A stretch of 64,000 nucleotides of DNA. It comes from Streptomyces cathayae (GTDB taxonomy: Bacteria > Actinomycetota > Actinomycetes > Streptomycetales > Streptomycetaceae). A program made the position numbers and the translations under genes. The DNA lies in the NCBI RefSeq assembly GCF_029760955.1, contig NZ_CP121682.1:3038001-3102000 (forward strand). The letters run 5' to 3'. Below, in pieces: positions 8,333 through 17,226 of this stretch; the first letter of the stretch is position 1, and each line of letters starts with the position of its first letter. The notes under the pieces are model-generated. The model did not search any database and had not been told where the DNA came from. It saw only the letters and a program-made list of their open reading frames with translations.

Positions 8333-9490
8333 TTACCGGCCGAGGGCCTGCTGGAGGTCTTCGAGCAGGTCGTCGACGTTCTCGATGCCCACCGAGAGGC
8401 GCACCAGGTCGCCGGGGACCTCGAGCGCGGAGCCGACCACCGAGGCGTGCGTCATGCGCCCGGGGTGCTCGATCAGCGACTCGACGCCGCCCAGGGACTC
8501 ACCCAGCGTGAACACCTCGGCCCGGTTGCAGACCTCGACGGCCGCCTCCTCGCCGCCCTCCACGCGGAAGGAGACCATGCCGCCGAAGGACCGCATCTGC
8601 TTGGCGGCGACCTCGTGGCCGGGGTGCTCCGGCAGGCCCGGGTAGAGGACGCTCGTCACGCGCGCGTGCCGGCTGAGCATGTCGGCGACCTTGGTGGCGT
8701 TCTCGCTGTGCCGGTCCATGCGCACCGGGAGCGTCTTGGTGCCGCGCAGCACCAGCCAGGAGTCGAACGGTCCGGCGACCGCGCCCATCGCGTTCTGGTG
8801 GTAGGCCAGCTCCTCGCCGAGCTCCGGGTCGCCGGTGATCAGGGCGCCGCCGACGACGTCCGAGTGGCCGCCCATGTACTTGGTCAGGGAGTGCACGACG
8901 ACGTCCGCGCCGAGCGCGATCGGCTGCTGGAGGTAGGGCGTGGCGAAGGTGTTGTCGACGACGAGGCGGGCTCCGGCGTCCCGGGCGATCTGGGCGACGG
9001 CGGCGATGTCGGTGATGCCGAGCAGCGGGTTGGAGGGGGTCTCCACCCACACGACCTTGGTCTTCGGGGTGAGGGCGGCCCGGACGGCGGCCGGGTCGCT
9101 GGTGTCGGCCACCGACCACTCCACTCCCCAGCGGGCGACGACCTTGGCGAACAGCCGGAACGTGCCGCCGTAGGCGTCGTTCGGGATCACCACGTGGTCG
9201 CCGGGGCTGAGCAGCGTACGCAGCAGGCAGTCCTCGGCCGCCAGCCCGGACGCGAACGCGAGGCCGCGGCGGCCGCCCTCCAGGGCGGCGAGGTTCTCCT
9301 CCAGCGCGGTCCTGGTCGGGTTGGCGCTGCGGCTGTACTCGTAGCCGCCGCGCAGGCCGCCGACGCCGTCCTGCTTGTAGGTGGACACCTGGTAGATCGG
9401 CGGGACCACCGCGCCGGTCAGGGGGTCCGCGGTGTTGCCCGCGTGGATCGCGAGTGTCTCGAAGTGTTGACTGATGTGCCTGTCGCTCAT
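8333..9490 (-). CDS. metB: cystathionine gamma-synthase / gamma-lyase
   Basis: A PLP enzyme of the Cys/Met metabolism family, 385 residues. The signature VVVHSLTKYMGGHSDVVGG carries the PLP lysine. YEYSRSANPTRTALEENLA and GLAFASGLAA are also diagnostic. It either joins O-succinylhomoserine with cysteine (synthase) or cleaves cystathionine (lyase), and sequence alone does not separate these activities in streptomycetes. The ATG at 9490 is preceded by TACCCT and eight bases, so the transcript is probably leaderless. It diverges from the next membrane-anchored gene. Its stop lies 40 bases from the small membrane gene on the other strand. Confidence 0.92.
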   Translation of the reverse strand: MSDRHISQHFETLAIHAGNTADPLTGAVVPPIYQVSTYKQDGVGGLRGGYEYSRSANPTRTALEENLAALEGGRRGLAFASGLAAEDCLLRTLLSPGDHVVIPNDAYGGTFRLFAKVVARWGVEWSVADTSDPAAVRAALTPKTKVVWVETPSNPLLGITDIAAVAQIARDAGARLVVDNTFATPYLQQPIALGADVVVHSLTKYMGGHSDVVGGALITGDPELGEELAYHQNAMGAVAGPFDSWLVLRGTKTLPVRMDRHSENATKVADMLSRHARVTSVLYPGLPEHPGHEVAAKQMRSFGGMVSFRVEGGEEAAVEVCNRAEVFTLGESLGGVESLIEHPGRMTHASVVGSALEVPGDLVRLSVGIENVDDLLEDLQQALGR

Positions 9491-9498
9491 GGGCCCCG

Positions 9499-9504
9499 AG
9501 GGTA
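9499..9504 (-). promoter_or_regulatory. -10 element TACCCT for leaderless metB
   Basis: Read on the minus strand, TACCCT is followed by CGGGGCCC and then the metB ATG, placing the likely transcription start at or next to the initiation codon. No ribosome site is present. Confidence 0.45.
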
Positions 9505-9631
9505 GTCCGCGCACGGTGGACGACGCGTCAGGGAGTTCCCCGCACGCCCGGGGGTCCCCCCGCGCGCGGAGTTTTCCACAGATCGGACGGCAGGTTCGCC
9601 AATCGTCGACGCGATCTGGTTCGCTTGTGGC

Positions 9632-10750
9632 ATGGAGATTCTCTTGGTCCTGCTCGGGCTGGTCATGATCGGCTTCGTGCTGGTGCCGTTCCTCAGGCGC
9701 ACGCGCGGCGGGATCGCGCAGGTGCCCCCCGGCCATCCGGACGCGGCGGACCCGGCGGCCTACGGCTTCGCCCTCGAGGAGCAGCTGGACATCCGGATGC
9801 CCGGCCCCGACCAGGACCTCCTGGATGTCCTGGAGCTGGTCCAGCGCACCCAGGACTACCGCGGGGCGCAGCAGCTGCTGGCCGGTACGGACGCGAAGAG
9901 CGAGCTGCGCTGGCAGCGCGTGCAGGCCTTCGCGGGCGCCGCCGCGCTGGAGCTCGCCGCGCGGCCCGGCGGGGCCGGTGAGGCGCCGGGCGGGCAGTGG
10001 CTGCGGGCGTGGCGCGCCGAGGCGCCCAAGGACGCGGGCGGTGCGGCGGTGCACGCGGAGTTCCTGGTGCAGCAGGCGTGGCGGACGGCGACGCGGGGGA
10101 CGGACGAGTTCCGGATCATCATGGAGGAGGCGCGGGCGGCGTGCGGCGATGCGGCGCTGCTGGCGCCCGGTGATCCGGTCCCGTACATCGTGGAGCTCTC
10201 GGTGGCCCGTGGACTGGCCTACGAGCAGAAGGACTTCGAGCAGGTCTGGCTGAGGATCCTGGACCGGGCGCCGGCCCACATGGGGGCGCATCTGGCCGCG
10301 CTGCACTACTGGTGCGAGAAGTGGCACGGCTCGCGGGAACTGGCGAACTCGTTCGCGGAGGCCGCGGCGGCGCGCGCACCGCAGGGTTCGCTGCTGGCCG
10401 CGATGCCGCTGTTCGCCGTGTTCGAGCATCTGCCGGAGGTGAACCTGGTCAGCGGTTTCTACCAGAGCCAGGTGGTGACCAGGGCGGTCCACGGCGCGCT
10501 GCACGCGGTGCACTCGGCCCGCCCCGACGACCCGATGGCGGCGCACGTCCGGCATCTTCTGGTGTTCTTCCTGGTCCGGGGTGAGCGCTGGGCGGAGGCC
10601 ATGGACCAGCTGATACACATCGACGGCCATGTCGGCGCGCTGCCCTGGACCCTGTCCCCGGATCCCGCCGCGGAGTTCGCGGTCTACCGGGCCCTGGCGG
10701 TCGCGGGCTACGAGGCCAACGGCGGCAGCCCGGCCACGCTGCCGCACTGA
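9632..10750 (+). CDS. membrane-anchored helical protein of unknown function
   Basis: A 372-residue protein with an N-terminal hydrophobic helix (MEILLVLLGLVMIGFVLVPF) followed by RRTR, so it is probably anchored with a cytoplasmic body. The rest is Ala/Leu/Trp-rich helical pairs (for example LELVQRTQDYRGAQQLLAG) like a TPR-type scaffold. No catalytic motif is visible. The ATG lies 141 bases from divergent metB. It converges on the S8 protease gene, with a strong shared terminator between them. I do not recognise the family beyond its conservation next to metB in streptomycetes. Confidence 0.85.
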   Translation: MEILLVLLGLVMIGFVLVPFLRRTRGGIAQVPPGHPDAADPAAYGFALEEQLDIRMPGPDQDLLDVLELVQRTQDYRGAQQLLAGTDAKSELRWQRVQAFAGAAALELAARPGGAGEAPGGQWLRAWRAEAPKDAGGAAVHAEFLVQQAWRTATRGTDEFRIIMEEARAACGDAALLAPGDPVPYIVELSVARGLAYEQKDFEQVWLRILDRAPAHMGAHLAALHYWCEKWHGSRELANSFAEAAAARAPQGSLLAAMPLFAVFEHLPEVNLVSGFYQSQVVTRAVHGALHAVHSARPDDPMAAHVRHLLVFFLVRGERWAEAMDQLIHIDGHVGALPWTLSPDPAAEFAVYRALAVAGYEANGGSPATLPH

Positions 10751-10851
10751 GGACCGTCCGGCGCGGCAGCTGGGCGGCCCGCAGACCGGAGCGGTCCGCA
10801 AGAGCCGCGCGTGCAGGCCGGGAGGTCCGCGGGCCGGGCGTCGCGCATGCG

Positions 10852-10888
10852 GAGGGCCCGCCGGAAGCCGTGCTTCCGGCGGGCCCTC
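10852..10888. terminator. bidirectional terminator between converging genes
   Basis: A perfect 17-bp stem (10852-10868 with 10872-10888) and CGT loop lie midway between the + strand helical-protein gene (stop 10750) and the - strand protease gene (stop 10921). There is no U-run, as is common in this genus. Confidence 0.85.
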
Positions 10889-10920
10889 GCCCGGTGCTCA
10901 GCAGTGGGCCGGCGGGCGGC

Positions 10921-13900
10921 TCACTTGCCGTGGTAGGCGTGGTAGATCGAGACCGTCGACTTGTTGCCCTTCTTGTCGACGATGTTGGCGCGGAAGGAGA
11001 TCGCCTTCTTCTTGGCGGGGTTCTTGACGGTGATCTTGCCCTTCTTGACGGTGGTCTTCTTCCAGGTCTTCCCGGAGTCGTAGGAGACGTACACCGTCAG
11101 GGACTTGAGGTTCTTGCCCTTGGCGGCGCCCTCGACGGTGACCGGGAAGGTGGCCTTCTTGCCCGCCTTGACCTTGCTGTCCAGTCCGGTGACCGCCTGG
11201 AAGCGGGCCGTGGAGACGGGCAGCTTCTTCACGTCGGAGGTCTTCTTGGAGCGGAAGGTCCAGCTCGCGTCGATGCGGGTGGAGGCGGCGGAGACCTTGG
11301 CGCTGCGCTTGACCGAGGTCGTCAGCTTGTAGGAGGCGTCCCCGGAGGGAACCGTGAACTCCTCTCCCCCGAGCAGCGGGTCGCCGTGGGAGCCGACCTT
11401 GGTGCCGTTGCGGTAGAGGCTGGTGGTGGCCGAGGTGAACAGGGAGACGCCGGGGTTGCCCTTGCCGTCGGCGAACAGCGGGAGGTACCCGTAGATGCTG
11501 TTGCCGTCGCGGAAGAGGCCGGAATCCGAGGTGAGACGCGGCCCGAAGACGGCCGTGTTCACGGTCCGGGAGTACTTCTTGCCGGCCTTGAAGGCCAGTG
11601 AGTCACCGACGGTGTAACCGGCCTCGATGATCGGCCAGCCCTCCGCGTCGACACCGCCGTGCTGCTCGAAGCCGAGGTCCCACTTCACCCCGCCCTTGGT
11701 GGACAGGTACAGGGTGCGGGTGCCGGGCAGGGTCTGCGGGATGCCGATCGAGGAGGCGGAGAAGGTGTCCGGCAGCCAGCCGGTGGCGCTGACCGCGCCC
11801 TTCTTCTTGCCGCTCGCCGCCGAGCCCATGCCGACCTTCACCGTGGCCAGTTCGGACGCCTTGTAGGTACGGGTGAAGCCGGTGGCGAGCTTCTTGACCT
11901 TGCCGCCGGTGGTGGTGCTGTACTGCGCCTTGGCGCCCTTGCTCCAGTGGGCGTCCCACTGCTGGGTCAGCGAGCCGTCGGTGATCTGCGGGCCGAGGTG
12001 GGCGGAGCGGAAGTTGGCGTACGACTCCAGCCACCAGCCGGAGCCGGAGATGGAATTCTTCGTCTCCACGGTGTAGTCGGCCAAGGCGAACTCCGGCTTG
12101 GCCGCCTTGTCCGGCACGGTGATCTTCACCGGCTTGGCCTTGCGGGCGTCCAGGGTGACCGTGGTCTTCTTGGTGACGCTCAGCTTCGGCTGGGAGAGCC
12201 AGTCGGCGCCCTTCCACTTCGCCGATTCGGAGTCGGCGAACACCGCGGCGTCCATGAGGTAGTTGCCCTTGGGCACCCGGACGGTGACGGTGCCGTCGGC
12301 GTCGTAGGGCATGAACCACTCGCCGGCCGCCGCGCCGGAGAGGGCGTCCAGGCTGGCCATGTAGTCGCCGGTGGCCTTGCCGTTGCGGCCGAGGACCTTG
12401 AGCGTCACGTCGTAGGACTCGACCTCCCGCTCCACGCCCGCAGCCGTGCGGACGCTCTGTCCGCCACCGGTCGCGACCACGTACGCCGAGTACGCGCCGT
12501 CGACCGTGCCGCCGAGCCGGGTGTCGGCGGTGAGGTCGACGGAGGCCTTGCCGCCCGCCGGGACCGTCACCGTGGTGGCGCCCAGGGTGAAGAAGCCGGC
12601 CGGGGCCGCCTTGCCCTTGGGGTCGGTGGCGGTGGACGTCAGCTTCAGGGTGACGTCCTCGGTGCCGAGGTTGCGGTAGGTCAGCTGCTTGGTGACCGGC
12701 TTGTCGTCGGTGTGCGGCCACTGCTGGACGCCGAAGCTCACCGAGACCGGGTCGGCGATCACCGTCTGCTGGATGGCCTTGTCGACCTGGACCCGCCCGG
12801 AGCCCTGCTGGAACGCCGTGTACGCGCCGCCCTTGGTGGAGCCGGTGAGCGCGCCCTTCAGCTCCGTGTAGGCCCAGTCGGGATGCTGCTGCTTCAGGAG
12901 CGCGGCCGCGCCCGCGACATGGGGGGTCGCCATCGACGTGCCCGAGATGGACATGTAGCCGGCCGGCTTCTCGCCGACCTCCTCGGCGATGAAGTTGCCC
13001 TTGGCCGAGGCGGCCGTGATGTCGACGCCGGGCGCGGTGACGTCCGGCTTGACCGCGCCGTCACCGGTACGGGGGCCGGTGGAGGAGAAGTCGGCGAGCT
13101 TGTCCTTGTCGTCGACGGCGCCCACGGTGAGGGCGGCGTCGGCGCTGCCGGGCGAACCGATCGACTTCGGGCCCTCGTTGCCCGCCGCGATGGCGAACAG
13201 GATGCCCTGGTCCGCGGAGAGCTTGTTGACCGCCGCTTCCAGCGGGTCGATCTCGGCGGTGTCTCCGCCGCCCAGGCTCATGTTGACGACGTCGGCGCCC
13301 TGTGCGGCCGCCCACTCCATGCCGGCGAGGATGCCGGAGTCGTCACCGAAGCCGGAGTCGTCGAGGACCTTGCCGTTGAGGACCTTGGCACCGGGGGCGA
13401 CGCCCTTGTACTTGCCCCCGCCCTTTGCTCCGGTACCGGCCGCGATCGCCGCGACGTGCGTGCCGTGGCCGACCTTGTCGCCGGTGCCCGACGAACCGGT
13501 GAAGTCCTTGGACGCGGTCACCTGGCCCTTCAGGTCCGGGTGGGTCGCGTCGACACCGGTGTCCAGGACGGCGATCTTCACGCCCTTGCCGTCGTAGCCG
13601 GCGGCCCACGCCTTGGGGGTGCCGATCTGCGCGACGGACTTGTCGAGGGCCACCTCGCGGACGCCGTCGAGCCAGACGTGGGCGATGCCGGACGCGGTCC
13701 GGTCGCCGTCGGTGACCGCCTCCCACAGGTCGGGGGTGTCCTCGTGCGGGGTCTGCACCGCGTCCGCGTTCAGGGTGCCGAGGGTCCGGCGGAGGTCGGC
13801 CGCCTCGCGGACGTCGGACTTCGCGGCGGTGGCGCGTCCCTGGTACCCGACGATGACCTTCAGGCCGCGCTGCTGGGAGCGGCGGGTGGCGTCCTTGCCG

Positions 13901-14295
13901 AGTTCGGTGATGTCGAAGAGCCGCCGGTCGAGCTTGCCGCTCGCGATCAGCCGGGCGGCGTCCGCCGGAAGGACGTGGGTGTGGCCGCCGGACCTGCTGA
14001 TCTGGACGGGTATGTGCTCCCTCCCCTTGGCCCGCTCCAGGCCGACCACGCGGCCCTTGGCGTCCACGGCGACCCGGTCGCCGGTGATGAGGGTGATGCG
14101 GTGCTTGGTCTTCGCCGAGGACGGCGCCTTCGACTGCGCCGCGTTCGTGTACGTCGTACCGGCCGCGGTGCCCGCCGCCGTCCGTTCCCCGTTCGCCGCG
14201 GCCGGGCCGGTCATGCCCGCCACGAGCGCCACGGCGGCTGCCGTGGCGACCGTGGCCGCGCCCGTCGCGCGCGCTCTCTTGAATTGTCTGCGCAA
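10921..14295 (-). CDS. secreted subtilisin-like serine protease (S8), 1124 residues
   Basis: The catalytic triad is intact: Asp245 in AVLDTGVD, His277 in GHGTHVA and Ser454 in GTSMATPHVAG, with the oxyanion Asn373 in AAGNEG. A signal peptide covers about residues 1-34 (RR-containing n-region, long Ala/Val core, PAAANG cleavage region). A propeptide runs to about residue 210, containing THVLPADAARLI. After the protease domain, about 600 residues of beta-rich sequence end in a Lys-rich tail. The TTG start at 14295 follows GGGGGAA. Large S8 proteases of this layout are exported by streptomycetes for extracellular protein degradation. The substrate is unknown. The gene is monocistronic, with a terminator 32 bases past its stop. 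Confidence 0.93.
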   Translation of the reverse strand: MRRQFKRARATGAATVATAAAVALVAGMTGPAAANGERTAAGTAAGTTYTNAAQSKAPSSAKTKHRITLITGDRVAVDAKGRVVGLERAKGREHIPVQISRSGGHTHVLPADAARLIASGKLDRRLFDITELGKDATRRSQQRGLKVIVGYQGRATAAKSDVREAADLRRTLGTLNADAVQTPHEDTPDLWEAVTDGDRTASGIAHVWLDGVREVALDKSVAQIGTPKAWAAGYDGKGVKIAVLDTGVDATHPDLKGQVTASKDFTGSSGTGDKVGHGTHVAAIAAGTGAKGGGKYKGVAPGAKVLNGKVLDDSGFGDDSGILAGMEWAAAQGADVVNMSLGGGDTAEIDPLEAAVNKLSADQGILFAIAAGNEGPKSIGSPGSADAALTVGAVDDKDKLADFSSTGPRTGDGAVKPDVTAPGVDITAASAKGNFIAEEVGEKPAGYMSISGTSMATPHVAGAAALLKQQHPDWAYTELKGALTGSTKGGAYTAFQQGSGRVQVDKAIQQTVIADPVSVSFGVQQWPHTDDKPVTKQLTYRNLGTEDVTLKLTSTATDPKGKAAPAGFFTLGATTVTVPAGGKASVDLTADTRLGGTVDGAYSAYVVATGGGQSVRTAAGVEREVESYDVTLKVLGRNGKATGDYMASLDALSGAAAGEWFMPYDADGTVTVRVPKGNYLMDAAVFADSESAKWKGADWLSQPKLSVTKKTTVTLDARKAKPVKITVPDKAAKPEFALADYTVETKNSISGSGWWLESYANFRSAHLGPQITDGSLTQQWDAHWSKGAKAQYSTTTGGKVKKLATGFTRTYKASELATVKVGMGSAASGKKKGAVSATGWLPDTFSASSIGIPQTLPGTRTLYLSTKGGVKWDLGFEQHGGVDAEGWPIIEAGYTVGDSLAFKAGKKYSRTVNTAVFGPRLTSDSGLFRDGNSIYGYLPLFADGKGNPGVSLFTSATTSLYRNGTKVGSHGDPLLGGEEFTVPSGDASYKLTTSVKRSAKVSAASTRIDASWTFRSKKTSDVKKLPVSTARFQAVTGLDSKVKAGKKATFPVTVEGAAKGKNLKSLTVYVSYDSGKTWKKTTVKKGKITVKNPAKKKAISFRANIVDKKGNKSTVSIYHAYHGK

Positions 14296-14396
14296 GGTTC
14301 CCCCTAGCGGAGTTGCCGGGCGAATTCCCCTTCACCCGACCGGGGGTGGTCTCGTACGCATGTGCGCACCCCCCGGATCACGCAGTATGCCGAGTG

Positions 14397-14829
14397 GTGT
14401 TCAAACGCCTCAAGAGGCTCAGGAGAAGAACACCGAGTCGACGGGTATCTGTGACACCACTGCCGGAACTCCGTTACCTGATCGACGGGTTGAGGCCGCC
14501 CGGATGCCCGGACGCCTGCCCGGACGCCCGCGTGGACGTCCGGGCGGGCGTCCGCGCGGACCGTGCGCCGAACGGCGGCCACACCCAGACCCTGCTGCGC
14601 ACCGAGCTCGGCGGCGGCACCGTCGCCATGGCACTCGCCCAGCCGAAGATCGCCGAGCCGCGCAGCACCGTCGTGTCCCTCACCTGCCGTGAGCCGGAGG
14701 ACCTGGCCATCCTCAACACAATTACCTGCACGGTGTGGTCGAGTCGCGCAGCAAGAAGCAGGGCGGCTCCTGGACCGAGTTCCTGGAGGGCTGCCGGGGC
14801 GCGTCGCCGCACGCTTTCCGCGTGCCCGG
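14397..14829 (+). pseudogene. frameshifted relic of a hypothetical gene
   Basis: From a GTG at 14397 the frame reads plausible protein to LAILN near 14717, including LLRTELGGGTVAMALAQPKI. Then good coding moves to another frame: NYLHGVVESRSKKQGGSW and TEFLEGCRGASPHAFRVPG. The switch lies at AACACAATTACC (14715-14726), where a 2-base AC duplication would explain it. The second frame runs without its own stop into the 3' end of the ABC ATPase gene on the other strand, so the original 3' end is also lost. The parent family is not recognised. A degenerate CPDA/RVDVRAGV repeat sits in the middle. Confidence 0.55.
14521..14554. repeat. 11-bp inverted repeat inside the relic gene
   Basis: CGGACGCCCGC at 14521-14531 is the exact complement of GCGGGCGTCCG at 14544-14554, with a 12-base loop. 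It may fold in RNA and act as a terminator for either neighbour, or be a product of the GACGCCCG repeat expansion. Confidence 0.5.
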
Positions 14830-15513
14830 TCAGGCGGCCGGGTTCTCCTTCACCGTGATGCGGCCCTTGCGGATGGTCGCCACCCGCGGTGCCCGTTTCG
14901 CCAGGGACGAGTCGTGGGTGACCATGACGAAGGTGAGCCCCAGCTCCTTCCACATGCGGATCAGCACGTCCATGATCTCGTCGCGCATCGACTCGTCGAG
15001 GTTTCCGGTGGGTTCGTCGGCGAGCAGCACCTTCGGCTCCTTCACCAGCGCCCGCGCGATGGCCACCCGCTGCTGCTGCCCGCCGGACATCTCGGCGGGC
15101 AGATGCCCGAGCCGTTCGCCGAGCCCGACCGACGCCAGCGCCTCGGCGGCCTTCTCCCGCCGCTCCTTGGCCCGCACCCCGAGCGGTACGAGGGCGGTCT
15201 CGACGTTCTCCTGCGCGGTGAGGGTCGGGATCAGGTTGAAGGACTGGAAGACGAAGCCGATGTTCTCGCTGCGCACCCGGGTGAGCCGGGCCTCGGGCAG
15301 GGTGGCGAGGTCGGTGCCGTCGAGGACGACCTCGCCGGAGCTGGGCCGGTCGAGGCCGCCGAGCATCTGCAGCAGCGTGGACTTGCCGCCGCCGGTGGGT
15401 CCCTGGATGACGAGCCGGTCTCCGTCGGGGATCGTCAGATCGACGCCGTCGAGGGCGTGGACGGTTTCCCTGCCGCGGGTGTAGCGCCGGGTGACGCCTC
15501 TGAGTTCGTACAT
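14830..15513 (-). CDS. ABC transporter ATP-binding protein, MacB/LolD type
   Basis: A 227-residue nucleotide-binding domain. The Walker A is GPTGGGKST (Lys44), the signature is MSGGQQQRVAIARAL, and the Walker B is VLLADEPTGNLDE, with the D-loop and H-loop (MVTHDSSLAKRA) intact. The TGNLD form is typical of the mechanotransmission (MacB/LolD/FtsE) class. It powers the permease encoded 86 bases upstream on the same strand. Such pairs export peptides or antibiotics, or extract lipoproteins. The substrate here is unknown. The 3' end abuts the frameshifted relic on the other strand. Confidence 0.93.
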   Translation of the reverse strand: MYELRGVTRRYTRGRETVHALDGVDLTIPDGDRLVIQGPTGGGKSTLLQMLGGLDRPSSGEVVLDGTDLATLPEARLTRVRSENIGFVFQSFNLIPTLTAQENVETALVPLGVRAKERREKAAEALASVGLGERLGHLPAEMSGGQQQRVAIARALVKEPKVLLADEPTGNLDESMRDEIMDVLIRMWKELGLTFVMVTHDSSLAKRAPRVATIRKGRITVKENPAA

Positions 15514-15599
15514 GGGTGTGGGTCAACTCCTGGAGTGCTTACGGGCGTGAGGGCCCCGGACCTGCGCCGGGCCTGCCCCGGACGGGCGCCGGGCGGGTG

Positions 15600-17072
15600 C
15601 TATGCGACGCGGCGCAGCGCGTCCGCGGGCCGGAGGCGGGAGGCGCGCCAGCCGCCGAAGGCACCGGCGACGAGACCGCCGGCCACCGCGAGGCCGACCG
15701 CGAGGGCGATGGTGATGAGGCTGACCGGCGCGGTGAGGGCGACGTCGAGGGTCTTGGTGGCCGCCTGCCGTACGGGACCGGCCATGCCACCACCGCCGGG
15801 ACCGCCGGCGGGGCCGCCCGCGCCGCCGCCTCCGCCGCCGAGCTGGGCCTGCAGGGTGGGGCTGACCGCGGTGACGGCGTACGCGCCCGCCAGCCCGAGC
15901 GCGATGCCGAGGGCCCCGCCGACCAGGCCGTGCACGACGGCCTCGCCGACCACCTGCCGGGTCACCCGGCCCGACGTCCAGCCCAGCGCCTTCAGCGTGC
16001 CGAACTCGCGCACCCGGCGGGAGACCGCCGAGGAGGTGAGCAGTCCGGCGACGAGGAACGCGGCCGCGAGCACCGCGATCGACAGCCACTTGCCGACGCC
16101 GGTGGCGAGGGAGGAGGCGGTGGACAGCGAGCCGGAGACGGTGTCCGCGAGGTCGGCGGAGGTGGTGACCGTGGTCCCCGCGACGTTCTTCTGGATGCCC
16201 GACTTGACGGCGTCGAGCTGCTGGGAGTCGGTCGCCCTGACGTAGATCGTGGTGACCTTGCCCTTGGCGTCGGCGAGTTCCTGAGCCTGCTTCAGCGGGA
16301 TGTAGAGGTGGGCGGCGGCGTCCCCGCTGTCGGCGGTGGCGATACCGATGATCTTGTACTTGGTGCCCTTGACCGTGACCGTGTCACCGGTCTCGAGCTT
16401 CTTCTCCTTGGCGTGGGCGGAGTCGACGACGGCCACCTTCGCGTCGGTCTCGCTCGCCTTGAAGGTACGGCCGCTGGTGATCCGGGAGGAGGTCAACGGG
16501 CCGAGTTCCGGTTCGGTGACGTCGGTGCCGTAGACGGAGTAGCTGTTGACGTCGAAGTCGGCGCCGCCGCCCTGCACGCGCCCCTCGGGAGCCGGCTGGG
16601 CTCCGCCCGGCCCTCCCTTCTGACCGCTCCGGCCGTCCTGGCCGCCGTCCTGCTGGAAGCGTCCGCGGGTGAACTCGCCGCTGACCTTGACGACCTGGAG
16701 GCTCAGACCGCCCACCGCGTCGGCGACACCGCTCTGTTCGCCGACCTCGCCCACGGTGGAGCTCGCCAGGGTCTGGAAGCCCTGCACCATGACGTGGTCG
16801 GTGCTCTGCTCCTCGCCGGAACCGTCCTCCTGGGCGTCGAAACGGAAGCGTGGCCGTTCCTGGGCCGCCGAGGCCTCGGCGGCCTTGGTGACCGTCATGT
16901 CCGTGCCCAGTCCGTACAGCGACTGCAGGACCTTCTCCTGCGCCTTGCCCATGCCCGCGGACACGGAGTTGACCACGATGACCAGCGCGATGCCGAGTGC
17001 GAGACCGGAGGCGACGACGAGGGCCGCCTTTCTGCGGCGGCGCAGTTCGCGCCTCAGGTAGGTGAAGAACAT
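15600..17072 (-). CDS. ABC transporter permease, MacB/FtsX type
   Basis: A 490-residue membrane protein. One N-terminal helix (ALVVASGLALGIALVIVV) is followed by a large extracytoplasmic MacB-like domain of about 270 residues (VVDSAHAKEKKLETGDTV). Three C-terminal helices begin near KWLSIAVLAAAFLVAG. The VREFGTLKALGW coupling helix is diagnostic of the FtsX family. A glycine-rich loop before the last helix is unusual, as are two Gln/Gly/Pro-rich patches in the outer domain. It is encoded upstream of, and presumably works with, the ATPase. It may belong to an envelope-stress or peptide export system. A regulator is not adjacent. Confidence 0.9.
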   Translation of the reverse strand: MFFTYLRRELRRRRKAALVVASGLALGIALVIVVNSVSAGMGKAQEKVLQSLYGLGTDMTVTKAAEASAAQERPRFRFDAQEDGSGEEQSTDHVMVQGFQTLASSTVGEVGEQSGVADAVGGLSLQVVKVSGEFTRGRFQQDGGQDGRSGQKGGPGGAQPAPEGRVQGGGADFDVNSYSVYGTDVTEPELGPLTSSRITSGRTFKASETDAKVAVVDSAHAKEKKLETGDTVTVKGTKYKIIGIATADSGDAAAHLYIPLKQAQELADAKGKVTTIYVRATDSQQLDAVKSGIQKNVAGTTVTTSADLADTVSGSLSTASSLATGVGKWLSIAVLAAAFLVAGLLTSSAVSRRVREFGTLKALGWTSGRVTRQVVGEAVVHGLVGGALGIALGLAGAYAVTAVSPTLQAQLGGGGGGAGGPAGGPGGGGMAGPVRQAATKTLDVALTAPVSLITIALAVGLAVAGGLVAGAFGGWRASRLRPADALRRVA

Positions 17073-17148
17073 GACGGCACGCTAGGGACGGTCCCTGATG
17101 AACTGTTGAGTCCGCGCTGAGAGCCGGATGAGAAGACCCCATGAAAAC

Positions 17149-17194
17149 GACGATGCCGCCGCCCGCCCCCGAGGGGGCGGGCGGCGGCGTCGTC
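17149..17194 (-). terminator. intrinsic terminator of the L,D-transpeptidase gene
   Basis: A near-perfect 22-bp stem (17149-17170 with 17173-17194, one G-T pair) is followed, in the minus-strand transcript, by UUUUC from 17147. It begins 33 bases after the stop at 17227. This is a rare case here of hairpin plus U-run. Confidence 0.88.
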
Positions 17195-17226
17195 CAGGTG
17201 GAGCGGGCTGCGCCGGGCGGCCGGTG

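Noticed and set aside
9491..9631. Possible SAM-type riboswitch before metB
   Set aside because: The ATG lies eight bases from a -10, leaving no leader to fold.
11659..14307. Long open frame on the + strand opposite the S8 protease
   Set aside because: It is the shadow of a real gene with Ala/Gly/Val/Arg-rich repeats typical of the complementary strand at high GC, while the protease has an intact triad and signal peptide.
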